From Symsagittifera roscoffensis (taxonomy: Eukaryota > Xenacoelomorpha > Acoela > Convolutidae), in assembly GCF_963678635.1 (NCBI RefSeq), contig NC_087062.1, positions 66,201,415-66,265,414 on the forward strand: 64,000 nt of DNA, written 5' to 3'. The notes beneath the pieces are model-generated. The model saw nothing but the letters and a program-made list of their open reading frames with translations, ran no database searches and was not told where the DNA came from. Positions within the stretch are counted from its first letter, which is position 1; each line of letters opens with the position of its first letter. The position numbers and the translations under genes were made by a program. Positions 14,102-25,159 of this stretch are shown in pieces.

Positions 14102-15367
14102 GAGACTTTTCAAAAACTTTGTCTAATGCTGATGTTACAATTCATTAGGTTTCACTTTTGTTCAGGATTCAAAAAAAAATGAGTAGCAGAGGAATATTTA
14201 TGCTCGCGATGTTTTTTTATTCAGAACAATTTTCAAAAGAACTTATTTCCTGGGCCGCGCCGAGTTCTCACACCACTGTCTTAGACTTCCACCAGTCTGG
14301 CTACACTGTTCGTCTTATAGTTTGATGCTATGTGGCGAATACAAAATATTCCAAATTGAACTGAAGCAAGCTAATAAATTTTATGATTCAAGTTTTGACG
14401 CTTAAAAAATGATATTTTCAGCCTAATTTTCATAGTTTGTCAAAAAAACTCATGTATCAAAAATTATTTGAGACCAGTTAAAAGGCAGCCGCAAAATTCA
14501 GTGCTTTTTTCACAAAGATTTTCACTGCTTATCGAAATTTCACTGGATTTTGCGCTGAACGCGCCTCATAGTATTGATTTAATATAACCGGACAAAACAA
14601 ATTGAAACAAAATTTTCAAAAGTGTTTCTCACAAATCGTTAAATTTTGGCAAAAAGAGTTCTTTTGTTCGGATTTCACCAGCATTTTAATGGTGCTATTT
14701 AGTTTCTGAAATTTCCAATACACATTAAATACCTAAATTGTATTAATTGTTTTAGTGTTCAATTGAAAAGAGAGAAAGGCTCAATTGTAGTTATTCTTAT
14801 ATAAATTGAGCAGGTTTTCTTCTTTAATTTTAAAATAAATCAGTTGAGTCGCTTCGAAGATACAAATAATTGAAACCTGAAATTTTGCAAAACAATAAGC
14901 AATTTGGTAAAAGTACATCACAAGGCCGAACTGTGCTCTGAACAGGCGCAAAGTTTAGTTTGTGTAGGTATCTGGAATCCAGAGAGAAGTCTTTAAAAAT
15001 GTTAAGAATTTGTACCAACTATCAAAGAAAACAATAGAACTAAACTAGAACAAATAGAGCATGCTTAATGCTGAATAAGCTTACTATTAAAAAAAAACTA
15101 CAATTTGGCCTCGTAAGGAAAATTCTGAAAAAAAAAACGTCGTCCTTATTCTTTTTTGTTTAAGACTAATCACACTTGAGAGAAAAGAGTTATTAAATCA
15201 GTACTATGAAAGCTTTTTCAGAGCACAACTGCCGGATGAGTAGTCTAAAAGTGTTTTTGATTTTTGAAATATCGTTGACAAAATATGAAATTTAGATTGA
15301 TAAAATCAAGTTTTAAGCACTAAATATTGAGACGTGTATGAAATTATTAAAACCAATAAGCTTTCCA

Positions 15368-16295
15368 CACTAAAAAAAGGGACTAGAAGTGATTTTAGTT
15401 TGAAAAAAGTACGTTGAATAAATTTAGATCGAATTTAGTACGAAAAAAGTACGAAGATTAAATTAAAAAGATGAAGATTCATTTGGATCGATTTAACTTC
15501 GATTTAAAATGATCTTAAATTCCAGCTAAAAATTTGATACAAATCAATTTTATTTCAATTTAAATGCATTTTTTTCCAGTCTGAATTTGTTTCTATTTTT
15601 CAGGAGATTAAAATGGATTTGAATCGATTTAGTTTATTTTTTCTAATCGAGATTTATCAGTTTTGAGTTTTTATTGCATTTATTAATTGCCTATTAATTT
15701 TCAATTTACATCCATAGCGTAATGTAGCATAAAATTACCAAATAAAAAGACCAAAATAGCGGTAAAGTTTTATGGTTTCCTTGCATATTTTGAGTTCAAA
15801 AACTGATCTATATTGACCTTTTTCTTGATTTGTTTTATAAGTTTTTGCTTAAAATCTGATTTACATTCATGATTTTCTATTAATTAGTTGCATATTATTG
15901 AGATCAAAATTTAATTTATTTTGACCCTTTTTCTGTTTGTTACATAGGATTTTCTATCTAATATTTTCTATCTAATTAGAGCACATAATCTAATTTACAA
16001 TAAATTTCTATGATTTCATTGCATCTTTTTGAGCTTAAAATCTGATTTATGTGGATCATTTAATCGAATTCTGCATTATCTGTCCCGTGTGTTTTTATTC
16101 AAAAAAACGAGATTAAAAAATTTCAACTATTTTTTCTAAAGATTATGTTTTTTTGCCGTGTTAGCAAAAAAATTGATTTTAGTGAGTCTGACAATCCACT
16201 TAAATCGAGTTAAGATTTTCAAAAAAGATCAATTTAAATCGACCTAAAATCCATTTAACTTCGTTAAATGTACTTTTTTAATCGATTTGTCAGTG
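15368..16295 (+). mobile_element. 0.93-kb CACTGAC-ended MITE, copy in left arm
   Basis: Starts cactaaaaaaaggg and ends tttgtcagtg. The inverted copy in the right arm is 61332-62257, and a third copy is at 39789-56913, split by the Polinton. The interior is rich in short atcgatttaaat-type motifs and has no frame. I could not identify a clear target duplication, so the superfamily is left open. Confidence 0.65.
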
Positions 16296-17196
16296 CAGGT
16301 TGCCTCAAATCAGTGTGGAAAAATTTTGTATTCGCCACCCAGCATCAAACTTTAAACTAAAAAGACTGCTCGTATCAGTGCAAAACCCTGAATGATCTGA
16401 TTGCCCATTAATTGGCCCATTAATCTCATTTTTGGTTTAAACAATGTTGGGAAAACTATGAAATTTAGGCTGATAATGTCCAATTTAAGATAATAAATTT
16501 TGAGTCGTGTATGAAATTGGGAACTTTTTTAGTAGTGCAGGATAAATATAAACTGCCATGTGTAAAATATAAAACGAGCAATTCAGACAGTCGTGGAGGG
16601 ATAATATAGAGATGCGCTGAAAAAATGATTAAAATAATCTGAAATTGATCTGAAATTGAATAAAAAAAACAACCACCCCGAGTATTTATATTCTCACTTT
16701 CTTCGAAAGTCGGACAAGTAATAAGACTACATACACATCCTCAACCCGAAGCCTGAGGTGCTTGACTCATGATTCGAACAAAATAGTCGGCAAATGACCG
16801 GTTTCAACCCACCCCGAGACTAGCGAAGTTTTTGTTTCCAAGCCAAGACGAAACATTCGACAAACAAGGGCAAAAAACGAGTCAAACAGGGCCAAATTGA
16901 GTCAAACATGGTGGGGTCAAGGAGGACTGAATCATTGATCAAGCAGGGTCGACCCATGAGTCAAACAGCCCTGAAAAAAGCATGAATCATTTCTAACTTT
17001 ATAAAACGATATCCGGCAGAATCAAACAAGGTCAAAGGAGGACGTTGTTCAAGCAACAAGGTTGAAAACGGACATCGTTTGAACAAGAAATTGAAAACGG
17101 ACTTCAATCGACTTAAAAACATGAAAACCGGCTCGGTTCGACAGTTTCGGCCGAATCATGATTCACGCACCTCAGCTAATATGGTTTTTGAGCAAA

Positions 17197-17567
17197 ATGC
17201 ATTCCTTTTATAAATTTGATCCATTCTTTCAAAATCTAGTCATGAGGACTCCAAGAGTTTCAACATGTGTTTGTTTATTGTTTAGTACACATTTTTGCAT
17301 ATTGGGATATTATATGAACCAGAAAGAGAAAGACAGAACTCCGGAGCCAGATGATGAAGCCGTATTCACAGAAAACGCCAGATTTTGTTACCAAAGCATT
17401 AATTGGTTCTCATTTTGGCCAGAAGATGCACAAACTGGTAAGGTGCACTTGCTGCTTGGTGTTACTGCCATATTAGCCCTGTTTAACTTCTCAATACTGT
17501 TGATTATTGTGGTTAACTCATTCAACCTCGAGAGTTTTGAAAAATTTTATCTTTTGACTCTTCCTAC
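17197..17567 (+). pseudogene. Putative membrane protein, left-arm copy cut by LTR element
   Basis: The frame beginning MHSFYKF encodes the same protein as 59987-60424 in the right arm; I found one amino-acid difference (Q versus K early on). It has one hydrophobic segment near the N terminus (around CLLFSTHFCILGY) and a second, stronger one (LLLGVTAILALFNFS). The LTR element inserts after codon ~123 and a foreign LTR-encoded tail follows, so the C terminus is lost. An upstream in-frame ATG at 17158 is not usable in the right-arm copy because a stop separates it from the frame, so I start at 17197. I do not recognise the family. Confidence 0.5.
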
Positions 17568-17998
17568 TGAGTTAGGACCGAGTTGGTTAACTCATAGAGT
17601 AATTTCGGATAGGGTACACCGTCTGCTCGTCACTTAGGGTACACCATAGGGTACACCATCTTATTTTCGGCCGGATAGATTCGTGCAACTTCTTAGTCTA
17701 ATACCGATCCTAATCTTACTCTTATACTATCTAGTCTCAGGTTGTTTAACTAGTCTCTGCTAGGCTCAATAGATCTAGGGTATACTGGTTTATTGCGGCT
17801 GCTGAAGTGCTCGGGAGAGTCCAACTAATTTCTAAGTTAAATTCAAATCTCTCTGGTGCTGAAATTACAAGTAACTTCAGCACTTACAAATAAGTGGGTT
17901 GTTAGTTAGATGGATCATGATTGGTTAATATTAAATACTTTACATTGGTAAAATATCTAAATTATCCAATCATAAAATGTAGTTTAGATCAGGTTCCA
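17568..17998 (-). repeat. 3' LTR
   Basis: 431 bp against 410 bp for the partner LTR. The extra ~21 bp is a local duplication of agggtacacc near 17637-17660. Elsewhere the pair looks almost identical, implying a fairly recent insertion. On the minus strand it carries an AATAAA signal at 17789-17794 and a perfect-stem hairpin (tgctgaa ... ttcagca) at 17857-17882. Confidence 0.92.
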
Positions 17999-19601
17999 CC
18001 CATCCGGGTTTTACAGAGTTTTTTAGAATAGTTCTTCTGCAATTCGAAGGATGGATGATGGACGTTGGTGTTTGGCGAACATCTTATTTCTTCTGTTTCC
18101 TTTTGTTAAAGAAGTTCCAGGAAGCTGGAGTTAGAGACATAAGACGTTGTGTCTTCTAGTGACAACGACTAAGTCTTCGCAACAAACTCAAATCTGATTT
18201 CAGAATGGTTGGCTATGTCAGGTTTTTCTGTTCTGCGTGGAGAACTTCTTTTGTGTCTGATCTAGTTTGGGAATGGCGTGGAGATTGTGCGTGGAGGGGA
18301 TGCCTGGTTACTCGGATCTGTACGTATACTTGAACATCGAGGTGGTCATTGGTCTAGTTCAATGAAGTCCTTTTCTGCGAAGTCAAGTCGTACTCTAAAT
18401 CCTTTGAGTTGTGATTGTGAGTGGCATATCGATTGTGGTTGGTCATTCTCTCTCGAGTGTAGTGGGGTCGTTTTGTCTTTAGATGTTCGTCCTTGGTGTT
18501 GTATTCTGATCTATGTATTGCATAATGTAATTTACATTTTATAAAACATTTATTAGTTTAATATTTTTTAATTATGATTTTAGTTAGTTGTTTTCACAAA
18601 AGCTTTTTGTTTTAGTTCGGTTATTTTGAAGAGTTACTCACACTTGAGTAGCTCTTATTAAAAATAGAGGTGTGGTCACAAAGCGTGGATGTAGCGCGGT
18701 GGGTTAGGCCGGCTATAGAGCATGCTCAGGACGTCCTTCCTGGTGGGTTAGGCCAGGAGTGGGAGTATGATTTCATGCGGTTTTTGTGAGGGGTCCTGTT
18801 ATGTGACAACGTTTTATGTTGGGTTTGTTGTGGTTTTTCTTATGTTTTGTTGGTTGTGTCCTTTTTTCAAAAATCAAATTGTTTGTGGTATGGGTTTGTC
18901 TTTCGACTTTTTTGTGTTTTATTATTTCTTTCTTAGACTTTATAATAGTCTTCAAAAGAATAAATTATCCAGTTTTAAACTGGGTTAATCCGGTTTGGGT
19001 ACCGTTGGTTTCCTTTTCTTAGTCATGCTGTTATGCTATGTGTTGTGGTGTTTAGTAAGCTGCATTGGTTAGTTTTGTTTAGTATATAATTCCTTTCCAA
19101 CCGGGTTAAAGGAAAGTTTGAAACGTGTTATCTTGTGTTAGAGTTATCGAGTGTGAAAGCTTGAAACTGAAATTCATTATTTTAAACAATTCTTCGTGGG
19201 CGAGCTGTGCGAGTGTGGATAGAATTTCTGTGCGAATGAATGAAAATATCAAAAGGTTAGTACTGCATTTGCATTTTATTAATTTACTGCATAGAATTTT
19301 AATTTTACTGCTAGTTGTTGGGGGAAATTAAGTTACAAATTTTCATCATAATTAGATTTACTGCTTGTGGGGAAAATTTTAGAAATGAATTTACTGCATT
19401 GGTATTAAATTTATAAATTTATAAGTGTAAGAGATTAATAGAATTTTTGAAATTTGTTTGATGAAATTTGCGATTTTTATTTGTCTTTTGTGGTTTTTGT
19501 AGGTGATTGTCGGATGAAGGCTAAAAATCTTAAAAAAACATGGATAAAGTATGGTGAGTTTTTTAATATTTCAATTAGTTAGTTATATTCATTTAATTCA
19601 T
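17999..19601 (-). other. 3' noncoding region of LTR element
   Basis: About 1.6 kb between the last frame and the 3' LTR. It is CA-rich on the coding strand, and I see no frame. A weak purine tract (ggatggg) directly abuts the LTR and may be the polypurine tract. Confidence 0.5.
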
Positions 19602-19610
19602 ACTTACCTG
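19602..19610 (-). promoter_or_regulatory. Candidate 5' splice site after last stop codon
   Basis: On the minus strand the 601-aa frame stops and is followed directly by CAG/GTAAGTATG, a near-perfect donor. If used, the transcript has an intron in its 3' untranslated region. I could not identify the matching acceptor. Confidence 0.4.
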
Positions 19611-21416
19611 TTAGTCGTCGGGGAAAAAACCGTGGGGGAAGATGTCGTGAATTAGTTCTGAAGTTGTTAGTAGTTTAGCTAAGATGCGGATGATATTTTT
19701 AGTCTGAAGCAGTGGCCAAAGCAATTGGAGTGCCTTGATAGTGGTTAGTTCTTCAGTGCCAACTGCAAACTCATAAGGTGTGTTTTGGATTAGATTATAT
19801 AATTTGTGATTGAATTTAGTGTTGTGGATGAATTCTAAAATTGGGATTTCTATAGGTTGTACAAACTCGTGCGGGATAAGGAAGGGTCGGGATTCTTCGG
19901 CGTTGAAGGTCTTGGTGATGGGACAGAAGATGTACATTTGGGTTATGGGGTCATAATTACGAAGAATACCATGGAGGTTAGTGTCTTTAATACAATATGT
20001 GAAATTTAGGAAAAATGGTGAAGTGTATTTGGAATTAATGAATTGAAAACGATGGTGTGGTTGTCTAGAGGGTGTGTGTAGGTCAAAGTGATTTTGGATG
20101 AAGCGATAATAACTATATGTGTGGGTTTGTTTAGTGCGCAACATAATATCGTGTGAGCAGTGTAAATCTCTTTCGTGTGGTGCAAGGAAATGAAAGGTTA
20201 GTGAAAATATTTGGAAGCGTTCTTTAAAACTTTCGCATGCTTGTGTGTCTGTTAGTGCTTCTGAAATAATGTGATCAAACTTTCGGTCGAAGATGTTTAG
20301 TGTAAATATATATGGTGTCTTGATGAAAAATTTCTCGGTAATTTGTGGATTAGCGAAGCGATCGTCGTCTAAGAATTGATCTTGGTTAGCTCTGATGATG
20401 TTGTGATCATAGTATTCGAGTGTATATTCGTTAGCTCTAGGTGCAGTGTGTGTTTTTAGTGATTTTGTATATCCAACGTAAGTAAATTGTCTAGCGGTTA
20501 GTGGTGTAGTGAGTCGATATAGCATGTCCGTATTTCGCTCTATATCGATGTGAGTGTTAGATAAAGGTAAGCAAAGAGGGTTAGTAAAATGATAATATGA
20601 GGTCCAAGAGAGAGTGGGCATTAAAACGTATTCATCTACAAAGTTGCGTGTTTCGTTAGTGTCGTGGGGGGTGTTTAAGGTGTATTGTGGGAATGAGGGT
20701 AAGGTGATGGCTAAAAATTCTTTTGTGTTAGTATGCTTGGGGTGGTTGATGTATTCACGGGCTGTTCCTGGTTTTGCTGGGAAAGGATGGTTGGGGAACT
20801 TTCTTTTAAAAGTGCGGTAAGCTCTATTAGTGTTGAGTGAAGATTCAGTTGATGTGGATGATGGTGCTAATGATTCAGTATAATTTGAAGAGGGTGTAGG
20901 GGTAGGGGGGTTGGATGAATTTATTGTGGAGGAGATTTGGTTTATTGTTGGGGTATGGAGGTGGTAGGGTTGTTGTTGAAGGGTAATAAAATTATCTAGC
21001 TCTGGGGAGATTCGGGGGGTGTCTGGAGAATGAGATGATTGGTCAGAATGAAGTGAGGAGTAGGTTGGGGTAACTTGGGAAGCATAAGAGGGTGTGGAAG
21101 TGATTGGGTCAGGGTTATTGGATAATATGGGTTGAAAAGGGGGTTGAGAAAAATTAGAAGAGTTATGAAAATTATTGGATGGGGATGGTTCTGAGTCGGC
21201 AAATTCATCGGGGGTTTCAATATTCGGGTTATTGAGTTGTGAGATGGAATATAAAACTGAGATGTGTGAATTAGTGTCGGAATTCATGCCTGATGTTACA
21301 TTACTAGATGGAAAATCGGGTGGCGGAAAAGCAAAAAGTGGTATTATTGGGATTGGAGAGGTAAGATTGGTTGGGTGGGAATTTGATCGGTGTAGTGATC
21401 CAAGTTGGCGGCTCAT
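19611..21416 (-). CDS. 601-aa orphan protein, last frame of LTR element
   Basis: Function not recognised. Residues ~1-210 are rich in Ser, Thr, Pro and Asn and look disordered. Residues ~210-601 look globular, with many aromatic and His residues and hydrophobic helices near the C terminus (LLWPLLQ, IRILAKLL). No signal peptide and no obvious catalytic motif. Its ATG overlaps the stop of the glycoprotein frame in an ATGA junction, which suggests stop-start coupled translation or at least shared mRNA. Uninterrupted over 1.8 kb in an element that has single-base breaks elsewhere, it is very likely a real gene. It could be an accessory, structural or regulatory protein; I cannot choose. Confidence 0.75.
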   Translation of the reverse strand: MSRQLGSLHRSNSHPTNLTSPIPIIPLFAFPPPDFPSSNVTSGMNSDTNSHISVLYSISQLNNPNIETPDEFADSEPSPSNNFHNSSNFSQPPFQPILSNNPDPITSTPSYASQVTPTYSSLHSDQSSHSPDTPRISPELDNFITLQQQPYHLHTPTINQISSTINSSNPPTPTPSSNYTESLAPSSTSTESSLNTNRAYRTFKRKFPNHPFPAKPGTAREYINHPKHTNTKEFLAITLPSFPQYTLNTPHDTNETRNFVDEYVLMPTLSWTSYYHFTNPLCLPLSNTHIDIERNTDMLYRLTTPLTARQFTYVGYTKSLKTHTAPRANEYTLEYYDHNIIRANQDQFLDDDRFANPQITEKFFIKTPYIFTLNIFDRKFDHIISEALTDTQACESFKERFQIFSLTFHFLAPHERDLHCSHDIMLRTKQTHTYSYYRFIQNHFDLHTPSRQPHHRFQFINSKYTSPFFLNFTYCIKDTNLHGILRNYDPITQMYIFCPITKTFNAEESRPFLIPHEFVQPIEIPILEFIHNTKFNHKLYNLIQNTPYEFAVGTEELTTIKALQLLWPLLQTKNIIRILAKLLTTSELIHDIFPHGFFPDD

Positions 21417-24030
21417 CGTGGGCTAAAAAAATGATTATTTTGAGACTGAAAAGCGGTGGTATGGGGTTGTTCAATAATTTGTTCATAAGTATTATCATCT
21501 TGTGACTGGTGTGTCATTATATGTTGAATGGGACTTTGTGATGTGGTGAGTCGAAAATTTGGATTATGTGTGATGGCTAAATTTCGAAATTTTCGTGGGA
21601 CTTGGGATAGTGGATGGTTATTTGGTAGGGGTGGTAATTGTGGTGCCGTTGGCGTTATGTCTACATTGTTATGTTCTTCGTCGTATGTATTTTGTCGTGT
21701 TGCTATTTTTGTGTTATATTCCTTTATTTGTGCGTCTAAAAGAATTTTGTTTATAGATGTAGAAAAGATTCCAAAAAATCCTGCAAAGAGTATGCGTGCT
21801 ACACTTGCTTGTCGATTGACTTGTGTGTGTATAGCACATGTGTTGTAGATTCCTTTTAAAAGTGAGAAAAGAAATCCAATAAAGTTAAACATTGCGTATA
21901 AAATAGTCAATTTTTCTAAGATGTAGTAGGGCCATCCTAGAAAATCGAGGATCTCATTTTTGAGTGTAACAAAGCTAAAAATGTTAATTGGTGATATATC
22001 TTGGGGACGGTATTTTTCACCGTTTAGATATATATAATCTTTAATGTCTTTAAAATATCCGCTATAGTCTTGCGTGTAGATATCGGCAAATCCTGCGGTT
22101 TCTGCAAGTTTGCGTAAATTTTGGTCTATTGATTGTCTTTGTATAGTGTCCATTTGTGTTAATAATTCTTGGAATTGTTGTGTTCTAATGTGATGTTGAA
22201 TATCTGATTTTGAATAGATTCCTATTGATTGTAAGTCTATATTTGGGTTTCGAGCAATAGCGCGAATGCTTTCTGGTGAAAATTTTTTGAGTGATTGCAT
22301 TAATGTGGGATATGGAGTGAGAAGATAATATTTATTTTCATCAGGGTTTAGTTGTACTACATTGTGGCTGTTTTCTGATCCACATGGGACTGCGGTATCC
22401 CAGAAATAGGTTCTTCGTGAAAGTGTATCCACGAAATGTACTTTATTCTTATAAAAGATAGGGATTCTTTTATAACATCGTTTATCTTCAAAAACGTATA
22501 GTGGTGATACTTTTTTAGTACAAGTATAAAACCATAAGATGTTTCCTTCATAGTCTAAAAAATTTGATCTATTTCCAGATAATAAGTATCCTGCATAGGG
22601 TATTTTTAATACTGCTAGTGCAAGTGATTGTAATATTTGTGTTCGTTCTAATTCGCATAGTTGGTGTAGTGTTTCTAATTCGGAGAGTGACATTTCTTGA
22701 AAAATTCGGCTAATTGTATAATCTAGTTTCATATCTAAATGAATATCATAGTGGATATTACCGAAATATGTAGTATTCATTAGTGATAATTCTTGTAAGC
22801 GTGTGCTTCTGGTGTCATGGGGTTTTAGATGTCCACCAGGTTGTCCGTTGCTTTTTTCAAAATTAACTGGTATATAGGATGTTCCTTCGTTTAGAGGATG
22901 ACCTGTGGCATATGGGTCGATTTTTACTTTTCCAGTGGTCATGTCGAATCCTTTTTCGTATTCAACTAATATCTCGGAGTATTGTGTTTTGTGAAGTGGG
23001 TTTCTGTATTTAATGCAAGTTCTGTTTCTTGATATATTTGAAAACGTGTCAATTTATTTTCTATATTGTCTATGTTTCTAAAATTAGAACTTAGTTTTCG
23101 TGATGGATGGACTTGTTCATATGGAATTGATTGTATAAAATATTTTTCGTGAAATTTTATCATGCGAGCGTGTATTTTTGCTACTTGAAATGTTGTACAT
23201 GTATCTTCGGGGAACCAAACAATTGTTGCTTGCGTTCTCGTTGTAGGGTCGCAATAACCTTGATCATTTTTACAAGGTAATCGGATTCCTTGATAGATCA
23301 TTGTATTATCTGATAAATCTCGTGTTAGTTGTATTTTTTCGAGTTGTATTTTCCAATCGAAAAACATTATTTCTTGGTATCCTTTATTTTTTGTGTCTGC
23401 TTTGCAGTTTGATGGGTCATTTATACCAATGTGTGGTATCCAATGTTTATCATGTAGGTCATAGGTTAATCGTCCGTGTGCGCCGTTATACGGGTATTTT
23501 TCGTCTAGTTTTAAATGTCCTTGGTGTCTTTCAAGTTGTGATTGATGTACAGAGTCTGGAAAAACTTGAAAATTAACTAACTTTCTTTGGGAGTTTTTAT
23601 TTCGTGTGATGTTTAGTCTAAGTAATTCATTTTTACAATCGTCGGGATTGAGATGTAAAAGACGTTCTATATTACTTTGATAGAATGATTCATGGTCAAG
23701 TCGGTTTTTGTTTCCATTCGAGACTTGTGAACAATGTACTTTCTTTTCGGAAAATGTTGCTGTGAATTTATAACCTGTAACTGTTGTTGCTCGGGCTTTT
23801 GAATAGAGTGTTGCTATTACATCTGTGGTTTCTATAGCTTGTGGTTCTGTTTCACATTGTGATACTTGATTTATTGCATATTTATGTAGTGTTTTTTGTT
23901 CATTTTCTTCACAATCGTAATGTGTTACTAATAAATCTTGTGGTCCTGTACGAGGGGAAGGGTTTATGTTTTGATTTGAGATTACTAGAAAAAGGAGTTG
24001 GAGAAAAATTAATAATTTTAGAATATACAT
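21413..24030 (-). pseudogene. env-like: Env-like glycoprotein, chuvirus/gB-like, frameshifted
   Basis: Two adjacent frames form one glycoprotein gene. The first (22966-24030, 354 aa) starts with a signal peptide (MYILKLLIFLQLLFLVIS) and has the early Tyr-Asp-Cys block (THYDCEEN), paired cysteines and a GYC-x-TIVWFPEDTC region. The second (21413-22942 and some codons upstream) supplies the rest, with FYTCTK, GIYSKSDI and two hydrophobic stretches before a basic/disordered tail. This layout resembles glycoproteins of chuviruses and the env of some invertebrate LTR elements, regarded as class III (gB-like) fusion proteins. That is family knowledge plus my reading, not a search result. The frames are separated by one indel near 22985-23005. 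The gene overlaps the upstream frame by 13 bp and the downstream one by 4 bp. Confidence 0.65.
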
Positions 24031-25151
24031 GTGTATGATAATCCTGAGTATGGATTATAAAATGTAATGTAGCCAATTGTGTTTTTGGTATATCTGTCGT
24101 ATTTGTATATTACTTCAGTAGTTATAAACGGTGGTGGTAGTGATTGTGCTGTTATGTTAGGTGGATTTAATGGGTAGGGATGTTGGGTAATATTATTTAA
24201 CTTAACTGTGATTTCAAACTTTAATTGTAAACTGTTTTGTTGGAGTATTTGAATATTGTGATCACGGATATCGTTGTGAATATCTTGGCGATATTGTAAT
24301 CTATTAAGTGCCCAGTTATGAAGGCGGTTACTTTCTTGATGTTGTCCAAATAGTGGTGGAGGTGCTGTAAATGTATTCCAATCTAGTCTTAAAGGAATAT
24401 TTATTGATGATTGTTCTCGATATCTGGCGTCGAGATTATTTGGAAAATTTAAGTTAAAAGGTGGTGGTGAAATCTGGCTTATTGATGGTGTTGATGGTAG
24501 TGATAATGTTTCTGGTAGTGATGAGGATGTTGTTGTATCCGTAGAAATATCTATGGGGTCATTGACTAAATTTGGTTCACCTTGTGTAAATGAATGTGTA
24601 GTCCAATATGGAAATCGTGATGTTTGGTTTGTAGGGTTGAAAGGATTTTCACGTATTTGCTCAGATGTTGGTGTTGAACCTAAGTAATCTGATGGTAGGC
24701 TTGAGGTGCTACGTTGTGAAAGAAGCGTAGGGGTTTCTGGTAATATACCAATGGGGTTTTCTGGAGTGTTTTGTGATGGGGATTGAGGTATATCAAAATG
24801 AACTCGGGGAGTTTGAAAATTTCTGTTTCGTCGAGGATGTATAATTTGTCTATTTATTTCGACTGTATTTTGGTTTTGACTAGAATTTCTTATTCTATTT
24901 AGTTCTTGTGGTAGTGTTGGGTATAGGTTATATGTTGGTTCGCTTAAAGGTGCTTGTCGTTGAACTGGTTCTAGTGGTTCTGATAAACGAGCATGTCGTT
25001 CTTCAAAAGTGTATGGATTGTCTTGAAAAGAAATTCGTGTAGATGTTTGAGGATTTTGAGTAATTGAAGGTGGTGTTTGGTTATCTTGGGATGATGTCGG
25101 TGAAGACTGACTTTGTGACTGTTGGGTAGCAATTTTTGATAGTTTTTTGAA
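24018..25151 (-). CDS. 377-codon P/S/T-rich frame without any ATG
   Basis: The frame is open from the stop at 25152-25154 to the stop at 24018-24020. It contains no methionine codon at all, so ordinary ORF calling misses it. The first ~240 residues are Pro/Ser/Thr/Gln-rich and probably disordered. The last ~130 are more ordered, with a likely helix (RLHNWALNRLQYRQDI) and a short C-terminal tail (SLPPPFITTEV then YTCIF). It must be entered by splicing, frameshifting or a non-AUG start. A possible acceptor (ctacccaacag) lies near its beginning. In errantiviruses env-type genes are translated from spliced RNA whose start lies upstream; the same could apply. Function unknown. Confidence 0.6.
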   Translation of the reverse strand, partial: FKKLSKIATQQSQSQSSPTSSQDNQTPPSITQNPQTSTRISFQDNPYTFEERHARLSEPLEPVQRQAPLSEPTYNLYPTLPQELNRIRNSSQNQNTVEINRQIIHPRRNRNFQTPRVHFDIPQSPSQNTPENPIGILPETPTLLSQRSTSSLPSDYLGSTPTSEQIRENPFNPTNQTSRFPYWTTHSFTQGEPNLVNDPIDISTDTTTSSSLPETLSLPSTPSISQISPPPFNLNFPNNLDARYREQSSINIPLRLDWNTFTAPPPLFGQHQESNRLHNWALNRLQYRQDIHNDIRDHNIQILQQNSLQLKFEITVKLNNITQHPYPLNPPNITAQSLPPPFITTEVIYKYDRYTKNTIGYITFYNPYSGLSYTCIF

Positions 25152-25159
25152 TTATTTTT

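Noticed and set aside
14830-15018. 62-aa minus-strand frame with QSTVRPCDVL
   Set aside because: Part of it is recognisable in the right arm near 62600-62740, but the frame differs at both ends. No gene structure.
18700-18760. Repeated gtgggttaggcc as a functional element
   Set aside because: Two nearby copies in a GT-rich 3' region; too little to support a call.
18278-19331. Several plus-strand frames in the 3' region of the LTR element
   Set aside because: GT-rich shadow translations opposite the coding strand; no family, no conservation argument.
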